51,725 bases of DNA from Alphaproteobacteria bacterium UBA2903 (GCA_002349565.1 DEDN01000020.1:12572-64296), one strand, 5' to 3'; positions 40,235 to 49,581 are shown, numbered from the stretch's first letter. Numbers and translations are program-made. The notes: generated by a model not told the origin, from the sequence alone.

Positions 40235-40876
40235 TTATTTCAAACGAATTGTTTTGCAAGAGGCAGGCTCTTTGCCGTAGCGGTTTTCGCCCATCGTTCC
40301 TTTGGCAAAGCACAAATACAGGCAGAACAGGACGAACAGCCCGAACACCGTGCAAAGCAGGGATATCACGGCGTCGCTTAAAAACGGAAAGGCGACGACT
40401 TTGAACATTGCGGACGCGGCAACCGCGCCGATAAGCGCCGTCGAAACCAGCCAAAACGCCGAACTGCCCGAATCGTGAAACCGTTTGACTGTAACGGCAA
40501 AGCAGACGTAAGCCGATCCCGCCCACATCAGCACAAAGTAAAGCAGCGGCAATCCCGCCCAAGCCATGGCGATTGCGGGAAAGGGGAGCAGCAGCAGGGC
40601 GACGGCGAAAAACGCGATGAACTGTTCGCGCGAAATTCTGCCCCGCGTCGAAAACATAAGCCAATACAGTCCGTCCAAAGCCGATTTGACGGAAGTTCCG
40701 ACAACGTGCATTTTGACGGCGCGGTTGTCGTCGTCGATTTCAAAATCAACCGTGTTGCCGTTTAAAGGGCTGCCCGTTTCGCAGTCCGACAGTTTGAACC
40801 CGTAGCGTTTGCCGTCGGCCGCGCGAACCAATCCCGTATCGGATTTCAAATCAATGTTTAAAACGATTCCTTGCAT
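40235..40876 (-). CDS. DUF805 membrane protein with N-terminal cold-shock-like domain
   Basis: A 213-residue protein. Residues 1-60 (MQGIVLNIDLKSDTGLVRAA... then TVDFEIDDDNRAVKMHVV) look like a small cold-shock/OB-type domain. Residues 70-205 are a DUF805 domain: YWLMFSTRGRISREQFIAFF, four hydrophobic helices and KRFHDSGSSAFWLV, the family signature. Function unknown. The frame stays open far upstream through the antisense of mutY; ATG at 40876 is chosen because AAGGAG lies eight bases ahead and homology starts there. Its start and that of mutY are divergent with 30 bases between. Confidence 0.82.
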   Translation of the reverse strand: MQGIVLNIDLKSDTGLVRAADGKRYGFKLSDCETGSPLNGNTVDFEIDDDNRAVKMHVVGTSVKSALDGLYWLMFSTRGRISREQFIAFFAVALLLLPFPAIAMAWAGLPLLYFVLMWAGSAYVCFAVTVKRFHDSGSSAFWLVSTALIGAVAASAMFKVVAFPFLSDAVISLLCTVFGLFVLFCLYLCFAKGTMGENRYGKEPASCKTIRLK

Positions 40877-40906
40877 GATGAAGCTCCTTCTTCTAAAGTG
40901 TCCGTT

Positions 40907-41929
40907 ATGAAGACTGTAACCGAAAAGCTGCTGAAATGGTATGAAAAAAACGGGCGCGATCTGCCTTGGCGCACAAAAGGCGGCGCACACCCGTCCCCGT
41001 ATGCCGTTTGGGTGTCGGAAATCATGCTGCAGCAAACGACCGTCAAAACGGTGATGCCGTTTTTCGACAGATTTATGAGCCGCTTTCCGACGGTCGAAAG
41101 CCTTGCCGCCGCGCCGCTTGACGATGTTTTGCTGATGTGGCAGGGCTTGGGGTATTACACGCGGGCGCGCAAGCTGCACGAGGCTGCGAAAGTCGTCACA
41201 GAACAATACGGCGGGCGCTTTCCCGCCAGCCGTGCGGAGCTTGCCAAGCTGCCGGGAATCGGGGCGTACACCTCTGCCAGTGTTACGGCTTTCGCTTTCA
41301 ATCTGCCCGAATCGCCCGTTGACGGCAATGTGATTCGTGTTGTAACGCGCCTGAACGGATGGGATGAGCCGACCGTTGAAATTATGGATAAAATCAACGC
41401 CTGCGCCGACGCGCTGATAAAAGCCGCCGCTTGCCCCGCCGATTACGCATCCGCGATTATGGATTTGGGGGCGACGGTCTGCACGCCGAAATCGCCGCAA
41501 TGCCTGCTTTGCCCTCTGCGCGGCGACTGCAAAGCGTTCAAAGACGGAACGGCGGATAAAATTCCCGTAATCGTCAAGCTGAAGCGCGATGCGCGCAGAG
41601 GCTATGTGTTTTTGATAACGAACGCCAAAGGCGAAGTTTTCCTGCGCACCCGTTCGGAAAAGGGATTGCTGCACGGATTGACCGAATTTCCGTGGAATAC
41701 GGATGAAACGCTGCCGTTTCCCGCCGATTGGAAAATCACCCGCAAAAAAGTCAAGCATGTTTTTACGCACTTTGATTTGACGCTGACGCTTGTCGCGTTG
41801 ACCGCCGATGCCGTTCCCGCCGATTGGAACGGACGGTTCGTCAGCCCCGGGAACTTTAAAAATTTCCCGTTTTCGACCTTGATGCGCAAAGTCGCCGACA
41901 AAGGCGGATACAAAAGCTTTTTTGCTTGA
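40907..41929 (+). CDS. mutY: A/G-specific adenine DNA glycosylase MutY
   Basis: MutY removes adenine opposite 8-oxoguanine. The 340-residue protein has the catalytic glutamate 38 in SEIMLQQT, the helix-hairpin-helix LPGIGAYTSASV at 115-126, catalytic aspartate 139 in VDGNVIRV, and the iron-sulfur cluster cysteines 192, 199, 202 and 208 (C-x6-C-x2-C-x5-C). The C-terminal part (VFLITNAKGEVFLRTR... then VKHVFTHFDLTLTL) is the NUDIX-like 8-oxoG recognition domain. The start ATG at 40907 is taken from family alignment; the ribosome-binding site is weak. An in-frame GTG lies three codons upstream. Confidence 0.94.
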   Translation: MKTVTEKLLKWYEKNGRDLPWRTKGGAHPSPYAVWVSEIMLQQTTVKTVMPFFDRFMSRFPTVESLAAAPLDDVLLMWQGLGYYTRARKLHEAAKVVTEQYGGRFPASRAELAKLPGIGAYTSASVTAFAFNLPESPVDGNVIRVVTRLNGWDEPTVEIMDKINACADALIKAAACPADYASAIMDLGATVCTPKSPQCLLCPLRGDCKAFKDGTADKIPVIVKLKRDARRGYVFLITNAKGEVFLRTRSEKGLLHGLTEFPWNTDETLPFPADWKITRKKVKHVFTHFDLTLTLVALTADAVPADWNGRFVSPGNFKNFPFSTLMRKVADKGGYKSFFA

Positions 41930-41999
41930 TTTAGACAAAAAACACCGTTAGTATGGATAAAAATTTACGGCGGACTACCGCGATTCAAGGAGCTGTCAA

Positions 42000-44846
42000 A
42001 TGGCTGAAAACACACCGAAAGTCAAGCATTTAAAAGATTACAAAAAGCCTGACTACAAAATCGAATCCGTTCATCTGGATTTCGATTTGGACGAGGAAAA
42101 CACGCAGGTCGCGTCGACTTTGAAAGTCAAAAGCGATTACGACACGACGACGGGCGAGGTTCGTCCTCTGCGTCTGGACGGCGACGAGCTGACTTTGACG
42201 GGAATCGCCATTGACGGACGCGCTTTGAAGCCCGAGGAATACACCGTCGACGACAAGGGCTTGACGATTTTGAATCCGCCCAAGGAATTTGAGCTGTCCA
42301 TCGGCACGGAAATCCACCCGAAAGCCAACACGAAGCTGGAAGGACTGTATGTGTCGAACGGCATGTTCTGTACGCAATGCGAACCCGAAGGTTTCCGCCG
42401 CATCACCTATTACCCCGATCATCCCGACGTGATGAGCGTCTTTACGACGACTTTGCGCGCCGACAAGGAAAAACTGCCCTGCCTGCTGTCCAACGGCAAT
42501 ATGATCAAAGAGGAAAAAATGGACGACGGCAGAACGGCGGTGACTTGGAACGACCCGTTCCCGAAACCGTCCTATCTGTTCGCTTTGGTCGGCGGGGATT
42601 TGGACTATATCAACGACAAATTCACAACGATGTCGGGACGCGAAGTCACTTTGGGCGTTTATGCCAACAAAGGGCAAAAGGACAAGCTGGACTACACGAT
42701 GGACTGTATCAAGCGGTCGATGAAGTGGGACGAACAGGCGTTCGGGCGCGAATACGATTTGGATTTGTTCAATCTGGTCGCGGTTTCCGACTTTAATCAG
42801 GGCGCGATGGAAAACAAGGGCTTGAACATCTTTAACAGCGCGTATGTTCTGGCGGACGCCCGCACGGCGACCGATCACGACTATGCGGGCATTGAAGGCG
42901 TTGTCGGACACGAATACTTCCACAACTGGTCGGGCGACCGCGTGACGGTGCGCGACTGGTTCAACCTGTCTTTGAAAGAGGGTTTGACCGTTTACCGCGA
43001 TCAGGAATTTTCGCGCGACATGCGTTCGCGTTCCGTCAACCGCATTGAAAACGTCGCGACTTTGCGCGCGGGGCAGTTTGCCGAGGACGCCGGTCCGACC
43101 GCGCACGCCGTCCGTCCCGAATCGTATGTGGAAATCAACAACTTTTACACGTCGACGATTTACAACAAAGGCGCGGAAATCATCCGCATGTACGAAAAAA
43201 TGCTGGGCAAGGAAAAGTTCCGCGAGGGCAACGATCTGCACTTTGACCGCAACGACGGCAAGGCTGTTACAATCGACGACTACGCCAAATGCATGGAGGA
43301 CGTTTCGGGCAGGGATTTGACCCAGTTCAAACGCTGGTATTCGCAGGCGGGAACGCCGTCCGTGTTCGCCGAGGGCGAATATGACGAAAAGGCGCAGACC
43401 TACACGCTGAAACTGCGGCAGGAAACGAAGCCGACGCCGAACCAGCCCGAAAAACTGCCGTTCGTGATTCCGATGGAAATGGGACTGCTGGGCAAGGACG
43501 GCAAGGATATGCCTTTGCAGCTGCAGGGCGAAGACAAGGCGCAGGGAACGTCCCGCGTGTTCACCTTGGACAAGGGTGAAGCGACGCTGACGTTCGTCAA
43601 TGTCAAAGAAAAGCCTGTTTTGTCCGCGAACCGCGACTTTACCGCGCCGATTAACTTCCACATGGATTACACGGACGATGAGCGCGCGCATTTGATGGCG
43701 CACGATTCGGATTTGTTCAACCGCTGGGACGCGGCGCAGCAGTACGGCGTCAAGCAGATGCTGGGCATGGTCAAGGACATTCAGGCGGGCAAAGAACCGC
43801 GCGTCGACGAAAAATACTTGGACGCGCTCGGCTCGTATTTGAAAGATCCGTCTTTGGACAAGGCTTTTGTCGCCAAAGCGCTGGCTTTGCCGTCCGAAGC
43901 GTATGTGTCCGACCAGATGGACGTTGTGGACGTGGATGCCGTGCATCAGGCGCGTTCCGCCGTATCCAAGGCTTTCGTCAAAAAGTTTGAACCCGAATTG
44001 AAGGCGGTTTACGATTCGCTGAACGTCGAAAAGCCGTTTGAACCCGTCGCCAAAGACGCGGGCGAACGCGCTTTGAAAAACGTGGCTTTGGGCTATCTGG
44101 CTTCGCTGGACAAACCCGAAATCGACGACCGCATCACGGCGCAGTACAACAACGCCAACAACATGACCGACCGTTTCGCCGCGATGAGCATCGCCGCGGG
44201 GACGAAACACGGCAAAGCCGTCGTGTCCGATTTCTACGAAACGTTCAAGGATGAAGAACTGGTCGTCAACAAATGGCTGGGCGTTGTGGCGTCCGAGGGA
44301 TTGGACAGCGCGAAAGCCGTTGTCGAACATCCCGCTTTCGCAATCACGAATCCGAACAAAGTCCGCGCCGTCATGCGCAACTTTGCGGGCAACAAATCCG
44401 CTCTGCACGCCAAGGACGGTTCGGGCTACGAATTTGTGGCGCAAATGGCGATGAAGCTGGACGATTTGAACCCGCAGGTCGCCGCCGACACGGTTAAACC
44501 GCTGACGTCGTGGAAACGCTATGACGCGGAACGTCAGGCAATGATGAAAGGCGCGCTGGAAAAAGTGCTGGCAAAGCCCAACCTGTCCAAAAACGTTTAC
44601 GAACTGGTGTCCAAATCGCTGAGCGAACCCGACGAAAGAAAATCCAAAATCTTGGAAAACAAAGCCAAGACGCAAAAACAGGCGAAAACGGACGCGTTCT
44701 TGAAAAAAACGCCTGTCAAAACCTATGTGTCGGGCGCGAAGAAAACGAAAGCTCCAGCGCATTTCGCGATGCTGCAGAACGTCGGGGCGAAAACACCTGT
44801 GGTCAATACGCTGGCGATGTCCGCCCAAAAGCAGCGCGACCGCTGA
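42000..44846 (+). CDS. pepN: Aminopeptidase N, M1 family (copy 2, with C-terminal extension)
   Basis: A 948-residue paralogue of the product at 37546-40176. GAMEN is at 268-272, the zinc motif HEYFH at 304-308 and the third zinc ligand E327. AAGGAG lies eight bases before the ATG. Compared with copy 1 it carries about 70 extra residues at the C-terminus, rich in lysine and alanine (ENKAKTQKQAKTDAFLKK and onwards), of unknown role. The two copies are similar along their whole length, from HLKDYKKPDYKI to NLSKNVYELV, so this is a gene duplication within the lineage or a retained ancient pair. Confidence 0.95.
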   Translation: MAENTPKVKHLKDYKKPDYKIESVHLDFDLDEENTQVASTLKVKSDYDTTTGEVRPLRLDGDELTLTGIAIDGRALKPEEYTVDDKGLTILNPPKEFELSIGTEIHPKANTKLEGLYVSNGMFCTQCEPEGFRRITYYPDHPDVMSVFTTTLRADKEKLPCLLSNGNMIKEEKMDDGRTAVTWNDPFPKPSYLFALVGGDLDYINDKFTTMSGREVTLGVYANKGQKDKLDYTMDCIKRSMKWDEQAFGREYDLDLFNLVAVSDFNQGAMENKGLNIFNSAYVLADARTATDHDYAGIEGVVGHEYFHNWSGDRVTVRDWFNLSLKEGLTVYRDQEFSRDMRSRSVNRIENVATLRAGQFAEDAGPTAHAVRPESYVEINNFYTSTIYNKGAEIIRMYEKMLGKEKFREGNDLHFDRNDGKAVTIDDYAKCMEDVSGRDLTQFKRWYSQAGTPSVFAEGEYDEKAQTYTLKLRQETKPTPNQPEKLPFVIPMEMGLLGKDGKDMPLQLQGEDKAQGTSRVFTLDKGEATLTFVNVKEKPVLSANRDFTAPINFHMDYTDDERAHLMAHDSDLFNRWDAAQQYGVKQMLGMVKDIQAGKEPRVDEKYLDALGSYLKDPSLDKAFVAKALALPSEAYVSDQMDVVDVDAVHQARSAVSKAFVKKFEPELKAVYDSLNVEKPFEPVAKDAGERALKNVALGYLASLDKPEIDDRITAQYNNANNMTDRFAAMSIAAGTKHGKAVVSDFYETFKDEELVVNKWLGVVASEGLDSAKAVVEHPAFAITNPNKVRAVMRNFAGNKSALHAKDGSGYEFVAQMAMKLDDLNPQVAADTVKPLTSWKRYDAERQAMMKGALEKVLAKPNLSKNVYELVSKSLSEPDERKSKILENKAKTQKQAKTDAFLKKTPVKTYVSGAKKTKAPAHFAMLQNVGAKTPVVNTLAMSAQKQRDR

Positions 44847-44863
44847 AGACGGACCTTTTGACG

Positions 44864-44904
44864 ATAAACCGTCGGCAAATTTGTCGGCGGTTTATTATTT
44901 TGTG
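44864..44904 (+). terminator. Candidate terminator of pepN copy 2
   Basis: The stem ATAAACCG / CGGTTTAT (about 44864-44871 and 44888-44895), with an inner CAAATTTG pairing, is followed by TATTATTTT. It begins 18 bases after the stop. Confidence 0.6.
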
Positions 44905-44968
44905 GTCAAAACATTGCCTTTTCTGATATAAATAAAAAATCGACATCTTTTGACGAGGATTTGCGGGG

Positions 44969-46000
44969 ATGAAAAGTATTTTTCTGGCGTTGCTGATAAT
45001 GTTTGCGGCAAACGGCTCGTCGGCTCAAATGCTCGAGTACGACGCGGAAGCCGATTCGGGGTCTTTGTGGGACGATCCGAACGAAAGCAATCCGTATTTC
45101 AAAAAGCAAAAAATCAGAACCGCCGCAGATGTCAAAAAAGAACAGGCGAAGAAAAAGGAATACTACAAAACGACTTTCAAAAAGCGCGTTTACACGGGAC
45201 CGTCGCCCGCCGCCGCCGCCGAACAGGCAAAGGCAAAATCCGTCGAAAGCTTCAAATCCCATTTGCCGCAAGGACAGTACGACGTCCGTTTCGACAGTTG
45301 GGACTACGACGATTCCGTGGATGAGTTGAGCTTTAAAAATCTGGTCTTCAAACCGCGCGAAAAAACGCCGGACGCCGAAAAGATACCTTATTATTTCAAA
45401 GCGGAGGAAGCGCGTTTCGCGGGTTTCAACTTGGGCGAAATCTATGGAACGCCGCAAAACGAAACGGGGACAATCCGCTTGTCCAAGCTGGACGTTCCCG
45501 TGTGGAACGAAAACTCCGTCAAAGTCGGGAAAATCACATTCGACGCTGTGGTCTTCCAGGGAAAAGGCATGGCTTTTATGAAAGAAAAGCAGGGCAATTT
45601 CACGGAAATCGCCGTTGACGGCATGCGTTCCGAAAAAATCATCAACGAAACGATTGTGAACAACATTGTGCGTTCCAAGATTTTTGCCGTGCAAAGGGCT
45701 GTGTTCAAAAACGTTGTTTTATCCGCCGCCGCGTTTGAATCCGTCAAAAATCAATCGCTGGACGGGGTGTCTTTTTCGTCGGCGCGGGTCAACGGCAAAG
45801 ATTATACGTCGCCGCAAGCCGTGCTGGCTGAAGCGATCTCTTATTCCGCACGCGTGCTGAATCCCGATTTGGTCAAAGGCGCGCGTTTGGAGGGCGCAAA
45901 ACCCGAGGACAAGCAAAAGCCGACAATGGAGCAAGTGCGCAAAAACGCGGCTGAAAACAATGCCGAACGCGCCAAACTGGTCAAGGAAATGAAAAAGTAA
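44969..46000 (+). CDS. Unknown secreted protein upstream of pentapeptide-repeat and VirD4 genes
   Basis: A 343-residue protein with a Sec signal peptide (MKSIFLALLIMFAANGSSAQ). No family that I recognise. After an acidic start (YDAEADSGSLWDDP) comes a highly charged lysine-rich helix (RTAADVKKEQAKKKEYY), then a beta-rich region at about 110-260 that resembles a repetitive beta-sheet or beta-helix (FKNLVFKPREKT, ARFAGFNLGEIYG, KVGKITFDAVVFQGKG), and a charged helical end. The next gene starts directly after its stop, and virD4 follows, so an envelope role beside a type IV secretion ATPase is suggested by context. Confidence 0.7.
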   Translation: MKSIFLALLIMFAANGSSAQMLEYDAEADSGSLWDDPNESNPYFKKQKIRTAADVKKEQAKKKEYYKTTFKKRVYTGPSPAAAAEQAKAKSVESFKSHLPQGQYDVRFDSWDYDDSVDELSFKNLVFKPREKTPDAEKIPYYFKAEEARFAGFNLGEIYGTPQNETGTIRLSKLDVPVWNENSVKVGKITFDAVVFQGKGMAFMKEKQGNFTEIAVDGMRSEKIINETIVNNIVRSKIFAVQRAVFKNVVLSAAAFESVKNQSLDGVSFSSARVNGKDYTSPQAVLAEAISYSARVLNPDLVKGARLEGAKPEDKQKPTMEQVRKNAAENNAERAKLVKEMKK

Positions 46001-47368
46001 ATGGTCAACGAAACGCCGCAGCAAAACGCTTACAGCGCCTTGACGAACCGTCCCGCGCCCAAAGTCGTGGACGATTCGGACACGTCGTCGTATGTGGCGG
46101 GCGTGCGGCTGACGGATGCTTTGACCGAACGGCGGCGACAGTTCGACGGGTGGAAAAACGATCCCGACGCGCAGCTGGTCGTGCGGGCTTTGGAAACGGG
46201 CGAACGCGCGAAATTCGACGGGGCGGACTTTACGGATGTCAATTTTTCGGGCGCAAAGCTGACGGGCGTCAACTTTAAAGGCGCGGATTTGCGCAACGCC
46301 GATTTATCGGGAACGGATTTGCGCAATGCCGATTTGTCGGGGGCGGACCTGCGCGGCGTCAATCTGGAAGAAGCCAATCTGGAAGGGGCGAATCTGGAGG
46401 GTGCGAAGCTGGACGGCGCATACTTGAAAAACGCCGTCATCGCAGGGGCGAAGCTGTCCAAACAGGCTTTGAACGAACTGGAAAAAATGCAGCAGCTTCA
46501 GCGCGAAGCCGAGGAGGGGATTCTTGATTTGCGCAAGGTCAATCTGCGGTATTTGGACTTGCGCCGTTTGGATTTGCGCGGCGTCGATTTGACGGGCGTC
46601 GATCTGTCGGGGGTCAATTTGGTCGGCGTGAATTTGAGCGGGGTTAAAATCGACCCGATGTATTTGGACGGGTCGTATGCGTTCAAACAAGGGACAAACC
46701 GCAAAGTCGAAATTCAAAAGGGCAATACGGCGGGACTGGATTTGACGACAGCGAACCAAATCAAAGCGTCCTTGACGGACTTGGAAATCCTGCGCCAAAA
46801 ACGGCTGGCGGGAAAACAGGCGGAGGAACAAGCTGTCGCCGAAATGGCGCGCATGGCGGAGGAGCAGCGGCTGAAAGAAGAAATGCCGCCCGCAGCCGAA
46901 CAAAAACATGTCGATGAACAGCCGCTTTCCGCATACGAACCGCTCACCCCCGCAGCTGAACCCGAACCTGTGCGGTTTGCGCGGGAATACGAACAGCCCG
47001 CCCCGCGGGAGGATGAAACGGAGCTGTCCAAAGAATTGGCTTTGCTGCGGGAACGCAGGCTCAATCAGGTTTCGCCCGAAGAACTGAAAAGCCGTTTGCA
47101 GGATGTTGTATTCGAAAAACGCCCCGAACTGAAAAGCGGTGCGAAATCGCTGGTTACCCGCCGCCCCCGCCGCAAAGAGGAATTGCCGCCCAGCAAATAC
47201 GACTTTCCGATTCTGTATCCTGTCGACGAAGACGAAAAAACACCGCAAAAATCCGTGGTGCGCGAAGTTTCCTCCGCCGTTGTGGAGCAGGTGAAGACCG
47301 TGGTGCATAAATTGATGCCCGTCCGCCGTGTGCGAGTCAAACGCCAGCGGCAAAGACAGCGGAGCTGA
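46001..47368 (+). CDS. Pentapeptide-repeat protein with coiled-coil and basic tail
   Basis: A 455-residue protein with no signal peptide. Residues 70-150 hold about 15 tandem A(D/N)LXX pentapeptide repeats (FDGADFTDVNFSGAKL, ADLRNADLSGTDLRNADLSG) and 175-215 hold a second block (LDLRRLDLRGVDLTGVDLSG), together expected to form a square right-handed beta-helix. A helical coiled coil follows (about 275-310), then a proline- and glutamate-rich linker and a strongly basic end (RRVRVKRQRQRQRS). The ATG follows the previous stop without a gap, and virD4 starts four bases after this gene. It may be a cytoplasmic adaptor or a substrate of the coupling protein; that is inference. Confidence 0.8.
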   Translation: MVNETPQQNAYSALTNRPAPKVVDDSDTSSYVAGVRLTDALTERRRQFDGWKNDPDAQLVVRALETGERAKFDGADFTDVNFSGAKLTGVNFKGADLRNADLSGTDLRNADLSGADLRGVNLEEANLEGANLEGAKLDGAYLKNAVIAGAKLSKQALNELEKMQQLQREAEEGILDLRKVNLRYLDLRRLDLRGVDLTGVDLSGVNLVGVNLSGVKIDPMYLDGSYAFKQGTNRKVEIQKGNTAGLDLTTANQIKASLTDLEILRQKRLAGKQAEEQAVAEMARMAEEQRLKEEMPPAAEQKHVDEQPLSAYEPLTPAAEPEPVRFAREYEQPAPREDETELSKELALLRERRLNQVSPEELKSRLQDVVFEKRPELKSGAKSLVTRRPRRKEELPPSKYDFPILYPVDEDEKTPQKSVVREVSSAVVEQVKTVVHKLMPVRRVRVKRQRQRQRS

Positions 47369-47372
47369 CGCG

Positions 47373-49559
47373 ATGGATAAATACGCCAATTTCCCGACGC
47401 GAAAAGACGGGTCTTATGCCGAACATTACCAAGCCGTCGACTGGGTGATAAAAGGCGTGGCGATATCGTTCGCCGTGTCTTTGCTGCTGTCCGCGGTTGC
47501 GTATCCTTTGGGATATCTGGCGTTTTACGGCTTTACGGACGCGGCGTGGGATCGTGTCAAAGAGTTTTACGCTTATTTGAAATCCCATCCGTTTTATTTG
47601 CTGAAATCCTATGTCCGATGGATGGGGACTTTTGTGAAAGGACCCTTCCAAAGCTGGTCGGTTTGGATTCCCGCTTTGCCGTTTTTTACGTTTATTGCGG
47701 GGTGCATCATTGCCGTCAGAACGAATCCGTATTACTTCGAAAGTCAAGGAATGGGGTCGGGGCGTCTGGCGGACGAAAACGATGTCAAAAAAATGGGGCT
47801 GTGGAACGGCTTTACCTATGTTTTGGGGTTGTGGAACGAACGGCGGCTGCTGCGGCTGAACAATTATATGTCCGTGCTGGTCGTCGGTGCGCCCGAAACG
47901 GGAAAAACCGCGGGCGTCATTGTGCCGAGCATTCTGCAAAACGACGACAAATGCATGTTCATCAACGACATGAAAGGCGAGCTGTTTGAATTGACGGGCG
48001 GACACCGCGCCGAACTCGGTCCCGTGTTCAACGTCAACTTTTTCGGCATCGACAAACCCGATCAGGGCGTTTTCTGGCCGACGTGGAATCCTTTGAGTGA
48101 CCAAGACCTGCCGCCGCCGTCGCCGGGACGGCAAGGCTATATCGGCGGGCTGGCTTATTTCCTGCTGGGCGACGGACCGACGGGAACCGACCCGTACTGG
48201 ATCAAGGCGGGACGCGCCGCGCTGGAGGGCTTTATCAACTATATTTGCGACAAATGCGAACAGGCGCGCGCCAACGATTATTTCCTGCAGCGTTTGTACG
48301 AAGACGCCATGGACGAGGAAGACTACGACGTTTTGGAAACGTACTACGAAGCTATGGACAAAAGCATTGCCGTCAAGCAGGCGTTGGGGCATGTCCGCAA
48401 GCGTACGCTGACATTCAAAAACTATCTGCCCATCGGGCAATGGGATCCGATTCCCGAAGCTTGGATAGGCAGACAGGCAAGCTTTCCGCTGATGATGGAT
48501 ATGATTACCAAACGCCAGCTGGACATTTCCGCCGAATTGCGCGCCCGCCGCGACGCGGGCGATCCCGTGGCGTACAAAACCGATATCTGGGCGACGATTC
48601 TGAACGATATCGTCGAAGAAGCCGAATACTTCGGCTACAACCGCCGCGCCATTGTCGAAATCAGCCAAATTCTGGCTTTGCCCAAATCGCAAAGGTCGTC
48701 CGTGCTTTCCATGGCTTTGTCGGGACTGGCGCCGTTTAAAAACGCCGCTATCCGCATGCGCATGGCTTCCAGCGATTTCGGCAGCATTCAGCAGCGCGGC
48801 ATCAAAAATCCCGTTACGGGAAAATGGGAGCCTGTTACGTTTTATCTGTCCTGTCCGATTGACGGCATGACCAACAAAGTCGCAACGATGTTCATCAATA
48901 TGTATTCGGGGACTTTGACGATTTTCGGTCCGTCCGAAGGTCCGTGCGGTCCGTATCCTTTGCTGTACATTTTGGATGAATATCAATCAATGTCGACGTT
49001 TCATGTCGCGGATGCCATCGGTACGGGGATGAGCAAACAGTTTTCGTTTTTGCTGACGTGTCAGGATTTGTCGCAGCTGTCGGGCGCGTACGGCGGCGAA
49101 CTGGAAACCATTATCGGCAATACGGGATGCAAAATCTTTATGCGCTGCAACAGCCGTGAAACAGCGGGGCGGATGAGTTCGCTGATCGAAACGAAAACGG
49201 TTGTGACTCACGCAACCGCCCGCGACGAAGGCATCGGATCGGGAACGACGCCCATGACGCCGTATTTTGTCATGTACAATGAATCGGCTATGCCCGTGAT
49301 TGCGACAACAAGCATTATGAATATGCCGTTCGGGCGTCAGTACGCGTTGATTCAAAAGCACCACAACCACCCGATAAAACTGAAAACGCCGCTGTATTTC
49401 AAAGATAGGGAAATGGTCAGACTGACAAAAATCGCCCCTCCGCCGCCTTTGCCGCCCTCGATTTACAATCAGCGCAACGCGGAAGACAAACTGCCGCCGC
49501 CCGAAGATATGTCCGTCGAACCCGAATACATGCAGAAAAAAGTCGGCGACGCCGAATAA
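47373..49559 (+). CDS. virD4: VirD4/TraG-type type IV secretion coupling ATPase
   Basis: A 728-residue inner-membrane ATPase that would recruit substrates to a type IV secretion channel. Two membrane helices lie at about 24-54 and 96-115, followed by the Walker A motif GAPETGKT at 172-179 and Walker B LLYILDE at 530-536. Further family landmarks are FINDMKGELFELTGG and FLLTCQDLSQLSGAYG. The end is proline-rich. The frame is open upstream, but ATG at 47373 follows GGAG by eight bases. No virB gene is present in the window, so the rest of the system, if there is one, is elsewhere, as in lineages with scattered vir genes. It is in one operon with the pentapeptide and secreted-protein genes. Confidence 0.88.
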   Translation: MDKYANFPTRKDGSYAEHYQAVDWVIKGVAISFAVSLLLSAVAYPLGYLAFYGFTDAAWDRVKEFYAYLKSHPFYLLKSYVRWMGTFVKGPFQSWSVWIPALPFFTFIAGCIIAVRTNPYYFESQGMGSGRLADENDVKKMGLWNGFTYVLGLWNERRLLRLNNYMSVLVVGAPETGKTAGVIVPSILQNDDKCMFINDMKGELFELTGGHRAELGPVFNVNFFGIDKPDQGVFWPTWNPLSDQDLPPPSPGRQGYIGGLAYFLLGDGPTGTDPYWIKAGRAALEGFINYICDKCEQARANDYFLQRLYEDAMDEEDYDVLETYYEAMDKSIAVKQALGHVRKRTLTFKNYLPIGQWDPIPEAWIGRQASFPLMMDMITKRQLDISAELRARRDAGDPVAYKTDIWATILNDIVEEAEYFGYNRRAIVEISQILALPKSQRSSVLSMALSGLAPFKNAAIRMRMASSDFGSIQQRGIKNPVTGKWEPVTFYLSCPIDGMTNKVATMFINMYSGTLTIFGPSEGPCGPYPLLYILDEYQSMSTFHVADAIGTGMSKQFSFLLTCQDLSQLSGAYGGELETIIGNTGCKIFMRCNSRETAGRMSSLIETKTVVTHATARDEGIGSGTTPMTPYFVMYNESAMPVIATTSIMNMPFGRQYALIQKHHNHPIKLKTPLYFKDREMVRLTKIAPPPPLPPSIYNQRNAEDKLPPPEDMSVEPEYMQKKVGDAE

Positions 49560-49581
49560 ATCAAATACTTTTTTATATCTG

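Noticed and set aside
40877..41938. Upstream extension of the DUF805 frame, giving a 567-codon product
   Set aside because: The extra part is antisense to mutY and low in complexity. A ribosome-binding site and homology support ATG at 40876.
42030..44828. Minus-strand open frame of 932 codons antisense to pepN copy 2
   Set aside because: It mirrors the real gene codon by codon, has no ribosome-binding site and no recognisable domain. Long antisense frames are common in this window because of codon bias.
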